DNA of 64,000 bases from the NCBI RefSeq assembly GCF_002332425.1, contig NZ_NRGS01000005.1, positions 62,001-126,000 on the forward strand, written 5' to 3'. The position numbers and the translations under genes are program-made. The notes below the pieces were generated by a model. That model worked only from the letters and a program-made list of their open reading frames with translations. It made no database searches and was not told where the DNA came from. This stretch comes from Brachybacterium alimentarium (GTDB lineage Bacteria; Actinomycetota; Actinomycetes; Actinomycetales; Dermabacteraceae). Of the stretch, positions 28,597-36,462 are shown piece by piece. Numbering within the stretch: the first letter of the stretch is position 1; each line of letters opens with the position of its first letter.

Positions 28597-29274
28597 TCAC
28601 GAGCCGGTGCCGACGGGCAGTCCCTCGGAGGGCTGGACCACCACGAAGCCCGGGCCGTGGAAGGCCAGCTGGAATGATTCGCCGGAGCCGCGCCCGATCA
28701 GCGAGCCCATCTTGAAATCGTTCTTGATCTGCGGCTGCAGGTTCGCGGACCAGCACACGGCGGCCTGCGGATCCACGAAGGTGGGCTGCTGGGAGCAGTC
28801 CAGCAGCATCGGCGGCCCGTCGGACGTCACCGCGACCATGCCCTGCCCCTGCAGGAACAGGTTGAACAGTCCTCCCGCCATGAACCCTGCCCCGCCGAGC
28901 GACCGGATGTCCCACTGGATGGAGGAGTCGAAGGCCAGCATGTTCCGGGTGTTCAGGGTGAGGGCTTCGCCCTCGAGCTGGATCAGGAAGATCTCGTTGG
29001 CCTGGCGGGCGTAGAAGATCTCGCCGTGGCCGCGGGTGCGCATCATGTTCGCGCCTTCGCCGGTCGCCATCTTCTTCAGCAGCTTCATGCCGCCGCCGGA
29101 ACCCTGATAGGAGAAGTCCATCTGGCCCTGATAGGCGACCATCGCGCCGGCGGAGGAGATGATCTCGGGGGCCTGCGGGTTCAGCGAGCAGCGCAGCATC
29201 TTGGGGGACTGCAGCGCCCAGCGATCCGTGGTCTGGCGTTCCTGGTTGGAGGCGTCGAACAGGTTGGAGCGCAT
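28597..29274 (-). CDS. AIM24 family protein
   Basis: A 225-residue AIM24-family protein (beta-rich, related to TRAP-like trimeric beta folds). Matching stretches are LLKKMATGEGANMMRTRGHG, EIFLIQLEGEALTLNTRNMLAFDSSIQWDI and QPTFVDPQAAVCWSANLQP. Bacterial members have no known activity; yeast Aim24 is a mitochondrial membrane protein. GAGGAGAGGG precedes the ATG at a good distance. It is upstream of the ATP-grasp/transglutaminase genes on the same strand with a 46-nt gap, so it may be functionally linked. Confidence 0.9.
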   Translation of the reverse strand: MRSNLFDASNQERQTTDRWALQSPKMLRCSLNPQAPEIISSAGAMVAYQGQMDFSYQGSGGGMKLLKKMATGEGANMMRTRGHGEIFYARQANEIFLIQLEGEALTLNTRNMLAFDSSIQWDIRSLGGAGFMAGGLFNLFLQGQGMVAVTSDGPPMLLDCSQQPTFVDPQAAVCWSANLQPQIKNDFKMGSLIGRGSGESFQLAFHGPGFVVVQPSEGLPVGTGS

Positions 29275-29580
29275 GGCGGCCCTCTCCTCGGGTGGGGTGA
29301 TGTGTGCGAGCGGACGACTCGGGGGATCGAACGGTTCGCGGTGTGACGACGCGCACCGCATGGCGAGGGAGATCTTCTCACGGTGGGGCAGACACCTCCC
29401 GGCGGTGCCGCATCGCGGTGCGGAACGGCGCGACGCGCGTGCACTGAGGGCGCGATGCGCGTGCGGAGCGGGTTCGATGCGAGTGCGGAACAGGAGCGTG
29501 CAGGGATCCGCGGTGGTGACTGTGTGCGGGAGCGGTGAAGCGGATGCCTGCCGGCCGCCGCGCCTCGTAGCATGGCGGAC
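29275..29580. other. 306-bp divergent region between AIM24 and the kinase
   Basis: No gene is supported. It contains the promoter of the kinase (TAGCAT at 29568-29573) and presumably that of AIM24. Two near copies of GATGCGCGTGCGGAGC lie near 29452 and 29480. Confidence 0.4.
29568..29573 (+). promoter_or_regulatory. -10 box (TAGCAT) of the leaderless kinase gene
   Basis: TAGCAT ends 7 nt before the ATG at 29581. The ATG within the box itself (29572) is in frame but would lie upstream of the transcript. Confidence 0.6.
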
Positions 29581-31779
29581 ATGGTCGAAACTCCGCCTCC
29601 CGGCTCCGCGGGATCCACCGGATCGCACGGGTCCCCTCGCGGCGAGCGCCGTGATCCACGGCTGGTCACGCTCGCCGAGGACTCCGGCTACGAGATCCTG
29701 GGCAGGATCGGCGCCGGCGGCATGGGGATCGTCTACCGGGCGTTCGATGCGGATGACCACGAGGTGGCCATCAAGCTGCTGCGTCATGAGATCTCCGACG
29801 ATCCTCGAGCGCGCGAGCGCCTCTCCCGCGAAGTGGCCGCCCAGAAGCTGGTGCGCAGCGACAACATCGTGCGGATCCTGGATGCGGAGCTGGATTCCTC
29901 GGACGCCTTCGTGGTCACCGAGTTCGTGCCCGGCCCGACGCTCGAGGACGCCGTGCGCACCCAGGGCGGCCTGCATCCCGAGGCGGTCCGCGAGATCGGA
30001 CTGGTGATGGGCGACGCCCTCAACGCGATCCACCGCTCCGGTGTGATCCACCGCGACCTCAAGCCCAGCAATGTGCTGCTGCGCGGTGCCGATGAGGAGG
30101 ACCTCACCGGTTTCGATCCCGACGGCGACCGGCTGGACCCCGTGATCATCGACTTCGGGATCGCGATCGCCGCCGAGGAGTCCCGCCTGACCTCGACCGG
30201 GCTCGTGATGGGCACGGCCGCCTACCTGGACCCCGAGGTGATCCGCACCGATCACACCGGTGAAGCGGGGGACTGGTGGGCGTGGGCAGCGCTGCTGGCC
30301 TTCGCCGCGACGGGCCGAGAGCCCTTCGGCAGCGGCCGCGCCGACCTCGTGTTCCTGCGTGCCGAGCGCGGCGAGATCGACGTGGACGGCCTGCCCGTCG
30401 AGCTCGCCGCCTGGCTGCGTTCCGCCCTGCAGTCCGAGCCGTCCCAGCGCCCCGCCCCCGAGGATCTGCTCGCGCGGCTCACGGAGCTGGACCTCAGCCG
30501 TTACGAGGACGCCGGGCCGACGGAGGCGCTGAACACCGATGGCTCTACGGCCGCGCTCCCGGTGACGGGGGCAGGAGGGGCTGCCGGCGAGGACACCGAT
30601 GCCGTGGGCACGGCCGCGACGAACGCTGGTGCTGGTGCTGGTGCTGGTGCAGCCGGTGCGGCTGCCGCTGGTGCGGTCGGCGCGGCGTCGGCCGCAGCCG
30701 CCGACGGGCCCGGGACTGGTGGTGTCGACCCGCGGCCTCCGCACAGCCACGAGGCGATCGGTGACGAGCCGCCGACGGAGGCCCTGCCGCGCGTCGGCAC
30801 CCCGGATGAACCGCCCACCGAGGCGCTGTCCCTCGGCGGCTCGGGGTACGACGCGGAGGACGCTCCCACGGAAGCCCTGCCCGTGATGGGCCCGCCCACC
30901 CGGCAGATGCCCGTCGTGCCCCCGTCGGCCCCGCCGCCGCCCGAGCAGACCGGCGGATTCGGTGTGACCTCGCAGTACCCGGTTCAGCGAGCCCCGCAGC
31001 AGTACGCCGCAGACCCTCGGCAGGCCGCGCACTACCCGGCCCCGGGCCAGACGGTCGCGCAGCCGGCGCAGCATCCCGCGTACGACCCCTCGGCGCTGCA
31101 GCAGGGGCCGCCGCCGGGCTACCCGGTCCAGGGCGGGGGCCAGATGGCTCCGATGCAGCAGGGCTGGCCCGCCCCGGCTCCGCGGCCTCCGCGCCGCCCG
31201 GTGCTGGTGTGGCTCGGGCACCTCTTGATCATCGCCCTCGCTGCGCTCGCGCCGTACGTCTCCCTCATCGCGTTCGTGCTGCTGGGCACCCTCGCCCGCA
31301 CCTGGGAGCGTTCGCACCGACGGATCGCGGACCGCCGCATGCGCGGCTCCACCGGCTCCGGTCCGCTGTGGGCCGCCGGCCTCATCAGCCCGTTCGCCGC
31401 TCTCCTGGGCCTGCTCGAGATCGTCCTGCAGGCCATCTTCCCGCTGATCCTCGGCGTGCTGGTGGGCATCGCGATCGATGCGGGATGGACTCTGCTGGAG
31501 CGCTCGGCCCCGCCCGACGGAGTCGCCTTCGGCGCCGCGATGGCGGTGACGCTCCTGATCACCTGGGTGGGCCTGGGCAGCCGCACGACCCGCAACGGCG
31601 CTCATCGCATGGTCGATGCTGCAGCGCCGGACCGTGTGTGGACCTCGGTGGTGCTCGTGCTGCTGCTGGCGCTGGTGGGCGCCGTGGTGTTCACCCTGCT
31701 GGCCCGCGAGGGCATGGTCGACTACTTCCCGTTCCCCTCCGGCCCCCGGCTCGAGGACATCGCGATCTGGAGGCGCTGA
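29581..31779 (+). CDS. membrane serine/threonine protein kinase with repeated PTEAL motifs
   Basis: A 732-residue kinase. The kinase domain spans about residues 37-305: glycine loop GRIGAGGMGIVY, Lys65 in VAIKLL, HRDLKPSN with Asp159, and DFG at 191-193. A long linker (about 310-540) contains four PTEAL motifs (Thr 314, 399, 413, 430), an Ala/Gly run and a Pro/Gln/Tyr-rich part. The C-terminal part has four hydrophobic spans (about 545-575, 600-625, 650-665, 690-710) and no PASTA or other sensor domain. Being Hanks-type, it should phosphorylate proteins at the membrane. The start is set by the leaderless promoter. Confidence 0.92.
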   Translation: MVETPPPGSAGSTGSHGSPRGERRDPRLVTLAEDSGYEILGRIGAGGMGIVYRAFDADDHEVAIKLLRHEISDDPRARERLSREVAAQKLVRSDNIVRILDAELDSSDAFVVTEFVPGPTLEDAVRTQGGLHPEAVREIGLVMGDALNAIHRSGVIHRDLKPSNVLLRGADEEDLTGFDPDGDRLDPVIIDFGIAIAAEESRLTSTGLVMGTAAYLDPEVIRTDHTGEAGDWWAWAALLAFAATGREPFGSGRADLVFLRAERGEIDVDGLPVELAAWLRSALQSEPSQRPAPEDLLARLTELDLSRYEDAGPTEALNTDGSTAALPVTGAGGAAGEDTDAVGTAATNAGAGAGAGAAGAAAAGAVGAASAAAADGPGTGGVDPRPPHSHEAIGDEPPTEALPRVGTPDEPPTEALSLGGSGYDAEDAPTEALPVMGPPTRQMPVVPPSAPPPPEQTGGFGVTSQYPVQRAPQQYAADPRQAAHYPAPGQTVAQPAQHPAYDPSALQQGPPPGYPVQGGGQMAPMQQGWPAPAPRPPRRPVLVWLGHLLIIALAALAPYVSLIAFVLLGTLARTWERSHRRIADRRMRGSTGSGPLWAAGLISPFAALLGLLEIVLQAIFPLILGVLVGIAIDAGWTLLERSAPPDGVAFGAAMAVTLLITWVGLGSRTTRNGAHRMVDAAAPDRVWTSVVLVLLLALVGAVVFTLLAREGMVDYFPFPSGPRLEDIAIWRR

Positions 31780-31896
31780 GCGACGCCGAGCCTGTCCGTG
31801 AGGTGCCTCATCCCTCCGGTGGCGCTCAGGGAACCCCGGTTAAACTTCCCCCGACCTGTCACCCACCGCAGCCCCGTCCCGGGGTGAGGAGCATTC

Positions 31897-32712
31897 ATGG
31901 CCGCGTCCGGATCATCGAAGTCAGCGCCCTCGCAGTCAGCGCAGGAGCGCCGCGAGGCACAGAGGGAGAAGCTCCGCCAGCAGCGTCAGGCCGAGCTGCG
32001 CCGGCAGCGTTCCGTGCGCACTGTGGTGATCGCCGCGATCGTCGTGGTCGCGCTGGTCATCGCGAGCGCCATCGGTTTCCTCGTCTACCGCTCCATGCAG
32101 CCCGAGCCCGCACCCACCGTGCCGACCGGCATGAGCGAGGACCAGCCGTACTTGACCTTCGGTGCCCCCGAGGACTCCGGCAAGCCGGTCGTCGAACTGC
32201 ACCTGGACTTCATGTGCCCCATCTGCGGGCAGTTCGAGGAGGTCAACGGTGAGGACGTCATGTCGATGGTCGAGGACGAGGAGATCACCCTCCACCTCGT
32301 GCCGCGCAACATGTTGGACTTCGCCTCGACCACGGGCGACTACTCCTCCCGGACGGCCGCCGCCATGGTCTCCGTCTACGAGGAGGACCCGGAGGCGTCG
32401 CTGGCCTTCATGCAGCTGCTGTTCGCGAACCAGCCTGCAGAGAACTCCGCCGGCCTCACCGACGAGGAGATCTGGGCCTATGCGGAGGAGGCGGGTGCCT
32501 CGGCCGACGTCAAGGCGTCGATCGATGCCGAGACCTACCGTCCCTGGGTGAACCAGATCGCCGATCCCTATGCGGCCGACAAGACGGAGGGCACGCCCTA
32601 CGTCGAGATCGACGGGACGCAGTTCCAGGACTGGCAGACCGAGGGCGCCCTGCGCGAGGCGGCGCTCGCCGCCGGTGGGGACGCCGCGGCCTCCGACGGT
32701 GGTGAGGGCTGA
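31897..32712 (+). CDS. membrane-anchored DsbA-like thioredoxin-fold protein
   Basis: A 271-residue protein. Residues 14-40 form a charged, Gln/Arg-rich coiled-coil-like cytosolic segment, residues 42-63 a membrane span, and the rest a thioredoxin/DsbA-like domain outside the membrane. The redox motif is CPIC (Cys107, Cys110), and the cis-Pro region is likely EGTPYVEI. Actinobacterial members of this group introduce or isomerise disulfides in secreted proteins; several secreted-domain proteins with paired cysteines are encoded next to it. GGTGAGGAG precedes the ATG and a TAAACT box lies about 50 nt upstream. It ends with an acidic/Gly tail. Confidence 0.92.
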   Translation: MAASGSSKSAPSQSAQERREAQREKLRQQRQAELRRQRSVRTVVIAAIVVVALVIASAIGFLVYRSMQPEPAPTVPTGMSEDQPYLTFGAPEDSGKPVVELHLDFMCPICGQFEEVNGEDVMSMVEDEEITLHLVPRNMLDFASTTGDYSSRTAAAMVSVYEEDPEASLAFMQLLFANQPAENSAGLTDEEIWAYAEEAGASADVKASIDAETYRPWVNQIADPYAADKTEGTPYVEIDGTQFQDWQTEGALREAALAAGGDAAASDGGEG

Positions 32713-32785
32713 GAAGCTCGTCCGCGGAGCCCGCTGGGCTCCTCTAGACTTCTGGGGTCGGCCGATCCGTCGGCCGACCCCACCC

Positions 32786-32857
32786 GCTGGAGTGGCGCAA
32801 CGGTAGCGCACCTGTCTTGTAAACAGGTGGTTGCGGGTTCGATTCCCGTCTCCAGCT
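32786..32857 (+). tRNA. tRNA-Thr, anticodon TGT
   Basis: A 72-nt cloverleaf: acceptor arms GCTGGAG and CTCCAGC, D-arm GCGCAACGGTAGCGC, anticodon arm CCTGT-CTTGTAA-ACAGG with anticodon TGT (reads ACA), and T-arm GCGGGTTCGATTCCCGT. The discriminator base is T and CCA is not encoded. It lies 73 nt after the DsbA-like gene and is followed by a strong hairpin. Confidence 0.96.
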
Positions 32858-32864
32858 CGATCAG

Positions 32865-32901
32865 GAAGACCCCATCAGGCGCAATGCGTGATGGGGTCTT
32901 C
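32865..32901 (+). terminator. terminator of tRNA-Thr
   Basis: GAAGACCCCATCA pairs with TGATGGGGTCTTC, a 13-bp perfect stem with an 11-nt loop, starting 8 nt after the tRNA. Confidence 0.85.
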
Positions 32902-32999
32902 CGCTGTGGTCCTTGGACCCGCTGTGATCCCGTCGTGGCCTCGCTGTGGCCCTGCGGGGCGGTGCCGTCACCGGCCCCGGGACGGGGCTCCATGAGCGG

Positions 33000-34529
33000 T
33001 CAGAAGCGGGAGTAGGTCACCTTGTTCACCGTGAAGCCGTGGCCGGTCATCACGTTCCAGCAGGTCATCCCGTCGAAACGACTCGTGCAGGCCACGTCGC
33101 CGTGGGCTGCGCTCTCGTCGTACTCCAGGGTCTGCGCGGAGTCGCTGAGGAAGGACTTGCCGCAGGCGGTCGCCGCGTCCTCCGCTCCGACCTGGATGGA
33201 GAAGGGGCCGTTGTCACAGTCCTCGAGGCTCGCGTCGGCGTAGTCCCGCTCGAGCACGGAGCAGGCCACGGAGTCGTCCTCGAGCAGGCAGACGATGTTT
33301 CCGGTGGGGGACTTCAGCGCCGTGATGTCTTCGGCGTCGTCGGGCGCTGGGGAGACGGGCTCCTCGGAGGGCTCCTCGGTGGTGGGCTCCTCGGTCGGCG
33401 ACTCCGAGGGGGCCTCGGAGGCCGAGGTCGCACTCGTGCGCTGGTAATCCTCGCCATCGTCGCTGACCCAGGCCCGCACCACGAACGCACCGACGATCAC
33501 CAGCAGAAGCGCCAGCAGCAGGCAGCCGCCGCAGGCGAACAGGGCGCGTCGACCGTTCGAGCCGGAGCCATCGGAGTCGGCCTCCGGTGGCACGGTGGGA
33601 GGGCCGCCTGCCGAGGCGGCCGCAGTCGGGCCGGTCTGACCGTGCGGCGGCACGCCGTAAGGGTCGGGCGTCGGATAGTCGGGAGTCGGATAGTCGGGAT
33701 ACGTGGCGGCCCGGGAGGCGCTGGTGCCAGCAGCCAGGCCCGTACCCGCGGCGACGCCAGCGCCGGCTCCCGCAGCGATGCCTGCGCCGGCTCCCGCAGT
33801 GACGGCTGCGCCGGCACCTGCAGCGGGTGCGGCGTCCGAACGGGATGCTGAGGAGGGGCTGGTCGCGGGGGACGCCCCTGCGGGGCCGAGGGGGACGACA
33901 CGGGCGGACGGGGCCACACGCACGCCGCCGGTCGTGGGAGCGGCGGGCGCGGAGTCGGGTGACGCCGCACCGGCGGGGGAGGGGGCCGACCCCTCTGCCG
34001 GGGAGGACGCGCTCCAGGCGTCGGCCGACGCGAGGTCGCCCCAGACGGACGCTTCGTCGGAAGCCTCGGAGGCCTCGGAAGCCTCGGAGGCCTCGGAAGC
34101 CTCGGAGGCCTCGGAAGCGTCGGGCGAGCCGGTGGCGCGAATACCAGCCGCCGCGACCTCAGGCCGAGCGGGGCTCTCCGTCGTCTCGGTGTCGTCCTGG
34201 TCGGTGACTGCGGGCGAGATCTGCGTGTCGTCCTGGTCGGGGATCACGGGGGACGCCTGGGTCTCGTCAAGGTCATAGCCGTCGGAGCCGCCGGAGTCGT
34301 CGGGGTCGCCGGAGCCGTCGGACGGTTCTGCGGCCCTCATGGCCTCGTCGTACGCCTTCTTCGCCCAGGGGTTCGTCGCCAGGATCCACGATCGCGCCAC
34401 CTCGGGGCACGACGGGTTCAGCACGATCGTCCTCTGCAGCTGAGGGTGCTTCTCGGTCAGTTCGAGAAGGCGCTCCGGCGGGGTGCTCGGATCGCGTGCT
34501 TCCTCAGCTGATGATCGTGGCTCTGCCAC
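33000..34529 (-). CDS. variant leucine-rich-repeat protein with membrane span and DUF6636-like C-terminal domain
   Basis: A 509-residue protein. Residues about 8-55 (ARDPSTPPERLLELTEKHPQLQRTIVLNP) match the actinobacterial variant-LRR module. A long low-complexity linker follows, with DQDDTQ/DQDDTE repeats and six EAS repeats, then an Ala/Gly/Pro-rich segment. A membrane span lies near 329-355, then a Ser/Glu/Pro stalk. The C-terminal 110 residues outside the membrane contain six cysteines and resemble DUF6636 (SPTGNIVCLL, TSRFDGMTCWN). The GTG start has GAGGGAGTGG upstream; the frame upstream continues but has no support. Function unknown; likely an envelope sensor or scaffold. Confidence 0.8.
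   Translation of the reverse strand: MAEPRSSAEEARDPSTPPERLLELTEKHPQLQRTIVLNPSCPEVARSWILATNPWAKKAYDEAMRAAEPSDGSGDPDDSGGSDGYDLDETQASPVIPDQDDTQISPAVTDQDDTETTESPARPEVAAAGIRATGSPDASEASEASEASEASEASEASDEASVWGDLASADAWSASSPAEGSAPSPAGAASPDSAPAAPTTGGVRVAPSARVVPLGPAGASPATSPSSASRSDAAPAAGAGAAVTAGAGAGIAAGAGAGVAAGTGLAAGTSASRAATYPDYPTPDYPTPDPYGVPPHGQTGPTAAASAGGPPTVPPEADSDGSGSNGRRALFACGGCLLLALLLVIVGAFVVRAWVSDDGEDYQRTSATSASEAPSESPTEEPTTEEPSEEPVSPAPDDAEDITALKSPTGNIVCLLEDDSVACSVLERDYADASLEDCDNGPFSIQVGAEDAATACGKSFLSDSAQTLEYDESAAHGDVACTSRFDGMTCWNVMTGHGFTVNKVTYSRF
34060..34116. repeat. 9-bp tandem repeats encoding Glu-Ala-Ser
   Basis: Six copies of a 9-bp unit (alternating GCCTCGGAA and GCCTCGGAG) encode (EAS)6 in the minus-strand vLRR protein. 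The copies are nearly identical, so slippage in frame is likely. Confidence 0.85.
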
Positions 34530-34762
34530 ATCCACTCCCTCGGTGTCGACACGGGCTCGCGGGGGCGCCCAGGTACGGCTCGAGCCGTACGCGGACGGGG
34601 ACGAACCTCCGAGAGTCTGACACCAGGCACTCCAGCGGTCCACTCCCGAGCCCGCGATGTGGATCCCTTCCCGGTCTGGTCGGCAGGTCACGAGATGGCG
34701 CGGACCAGGGGTGCGGGCACACTTTTCCTGCCGTCATCGATCCCGCGGGCCGTTGGATCTGT

Positions 34763-34995
34763 GACGGTGCTCATGGCATGGGCGGGTCGTGGTGGAGACC
34801 CACGGGCCCGCAGGGATCACCGCTCGGCTGCGCGACCTCTGAAACAGCCGGGTCCTCACCGACGGGCGCCGTGCGATCGGTCGGCACGGCCCGCATTCGG
34901 TGTTCTGGATCCCGATGGAGATCATCGGGATCCTGGCGATCGTCGGCGGACTCGTCCTGGCAGGGGCGACACTGGCCGGTGCACTCGTGGCGTGA
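34763..34995 (+). pseudogene. possible gene remnant ending in a membrane-span segment
   Basis: This + strand frame has very high G/C at third positions (about 85%) on both sides of an in-frame TGA at 34840-34842, as expected for a broken gene. It ends with a convincing hydrophobic segment, MEIIGILAIVGGLVLAGATL, then a stop at 34995. A 26-codon peptide from ATG 34915 or a 31-codon one from GTG 34900 could still be made, but neither has a ribosome-binding site. I cannot name the ancestor. Confidence 0.4.
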
Positions 34996-35050
34996 GGCCC
35001 GGCCCACCTGGCCCGCCTCGGTGACAGCTCTCAGCAGGTGCAGCGGTCGG

Positions 35051-35056
35051 TAGGAT
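35051..35056 (+). promoter_or_regulatory. candidate -10 box (TAGGAT) for the paralogous membrane-protein pair
   Basis: TAGGAT lies 55 nt before the chosen ATG at 35112. An ATG overlaps the box and therefore is not the start. Confidence 0.4.
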
Positions 35057-35111
35057 GCGCGACAGCCCGGGACCCCTCGGTGCAGCGGAGGCGAGCACGG
35101 GACGGGAACGG

Positions 35112-35750
35112 ATGAGCGATCACGCGCAGTCGGCGGGCACGACGAGATCTCGGAGGCTGACCGTCGCGCTGCTCCTCTCCATCGGATGCCTCACCGCCTC
35201 CGTGCTCCTGCTGCTGGCCACCACGGCCGGCGGCATCACCTATCTCGTGCTGCAGAAGCGGGCTGCGGAGGCCACGACGACGTTCACCGGCGCGACATAC
35301 GCCTTCGGCTACCCCGTGGACTGGCACCGGACCACGACCGGCGTCGAGCTTCCCGATCCCGATCAGGTGCTCGAGCTCAGGAACGACGACACGACGAAGT
35401 ACGTGACGGTCCTGGACCGCAGCGGGGCGATGTCGGCCGCAGGGGAGTGCTCGGACGCTACCGCGCGCACGGACAGCCAGGGGTTGGGGGCCGACCAGAA
35501 CGAGGTGATCAGTGCTCGTGACGTCGACGGCCGTGAGGCTCTCCACCATCGCGCCGTCGCCACCGACCTGGACGGGGAGCACTCCTCCAGCGTGGTGGAC
35601 ACCTGGTGCATCCCCAAGCCCGACGGGGTGGTCCTCTTCGTGGCCCAGACCTTCAGCGACGATGACAGCCCCGAGTCGATGCCGGATGTGGAGAGGATCC
35701 TGGACAGCTGGGAGTGGACGGTCGACGGCCTGCCCGCGGAGGACTCATGA
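35112..35750 (+). CDS. single-span secreted-domain protein, paralog 1
   Basis: A 212-residue protein with a short basic cytosolic start, one span (about 16-44) ending in GGITYLVLQK, and an extracytoplasmic domain of about 165 residues. The domain has a YPVDWHR motif, two cysteines (AAGECSD and VDTWCIPK) likely to form a disulfide, and ends in ILDSWEWT. The same layout recurs in the next gene and in the gene at 36463, so these are local paralogs. The start was placed just before the basic segment; the ribosome-binding site is weak. Its stop overlaps the next start (ATGA). Function unknown; possibly a lipoprotein-like envelope factor. Confidence 0.75.
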   Translation: MSDHAQSAGTTRSRRLTVALLLSIGCLTASVLLLLATTAGGITYLVLQKRAAEATTTFTGATYAFGYPVDWHRTTTGVELPDPDQVLELRNDDTTKYVTVLDRSGAMSAAGECSDATARTDSQGLGADQNEVISARDVDGREALHHRAVATDLDGEHSSSVVDTWCIPKPDGVVLFVAQTFSDDDSPESMPDVERILDSWEWTVDGLPAEDS

Positions 35751-36364
35751 CGCACCAGCCCACGAGGCCGGCAGGGACCCGCCGTCCCCTGATCCTGCTG
35801 ATCGCAGGCTTCCTGATCGCGGCGCTGCTGCTCACGCTGCTCGCCGTCGGCACGGTCACCTACCTCGTGCTGAGCACCAGGCCGGAGCCCGCCGCCGCCC
35901 CGGAGTTCCCGACCTACCAGGCGCCGACGCCCATGACCGAGGTCGATACCGGCTGGTACACGTTCTCCTATCCCGCGCACTGGGCGCCCCAGGACCCGTC
36001 GGAGGACATCTCCTCGTTCGAGTACGTCCTCACGACCCTCGACGCTGCAGACAACTCGAAGATGGCCGTCATGGACTACGTGGTCGAGGACGGGATCGAG
36101 GAGGAGTGCCAGGATCAGGCCGAGGCGCTGAGACTCCACGAGATGCCCGAGGTCGAGGTGGACGGTCGCGTCGCAGCGCACTATCAGACCATCGCGCCCG
36201 CCCCGGACACGGAGGAGACCATGGTCCAGGACCTGTGGTGCCTGCCCAGGCAGTTCCACATCGTCGTGGTGCTGGGACGCACCAGCGGGCCGGAGGCCGA
36301 GGCCGCAGGGGTCTCCGAGGCCCAGAAGGTCCTGGACACCTGGTCGTGGACCACGGAGTCCTGA
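35747..36364 (+). CDS. single-span secreted-domain protein, paralog 2
   Basis: A 205-residue paralog of the preceding gene. The span (about 13-38) ends in GTVTYLVLST. The outer domain has YPAHWAPQ, cysteines in IEEECQDQ and DLWCLPRQ, and ends in VLDTWSWT. The start overlaps the previous stop by 4 nt and has GGAGG upstream, so the two are translationally coupled. The middle is acidic. No named domain recognised. Confidence 0.78.
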   Translation: MTHQPTRPAGTRRPLILLIAGFLIAALLLTLLAVGTVTYLVLSTRPEPAAAPEFPTYQAPTPMTEVDTGWYTFSYPAHWAPQDPSEDISSFEYVLTTLDAADNSKMAVMDYVVEDGIEEECQDQAEALRLHEMPEVEVDGRVAAHYQTIAPAPDTEETMVQDLWCLPRQFHIVVVLGRTSGPEAEAAGVSEAQKVLDTWSWTTES

Positions 36365-36462
36365 GCATCCCGGCTACTCGACCCGGGGGAGTGTCTCAGT
36401 CAGGGACCAACGAGAGCCAGGGAGAGTCAGGGGGCCCATGGGGCGGGGGTCAGGGCCTCATG

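Larger units (their letters stand above)
34530..35111. other. 582-bp region between divergent genes, holding a decayed coding stretch
   Basis: The part next to 34529 carries the leader of the vLRR gene. The part 34763-34995 shows a strongly biased + strand frame interrupted by a stop (see separate entry). A TAGGAT box at 35051-35056 probably starts the downstream transcript. Confidence 0.5.

Noticed and set aside
28597-31605. A 1002-codon frame on the minus strand that includes AIM24 at its end
   Set aside because: Only the last 225 codons are AIM24. The rest is antisense to the kinase and lacks a believable protein sequence; a strong ribosome-binding site lies before the AIM24 ATG.
32786-32901. 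Attachment site of a mobile element at tRNA-Thr
   Set aside because: No repeated tRNA 3' end was noticed nearby and no integrase is encoded. The region after the tRNA is a terminator and a conserved-type actinobacterial gene.
34840-34842. TGA read as selenocysteine in the interrupted frame
   Set aside because: No SECIS-like hairpin or known selenoprotein context; a decayed gene is simpler.
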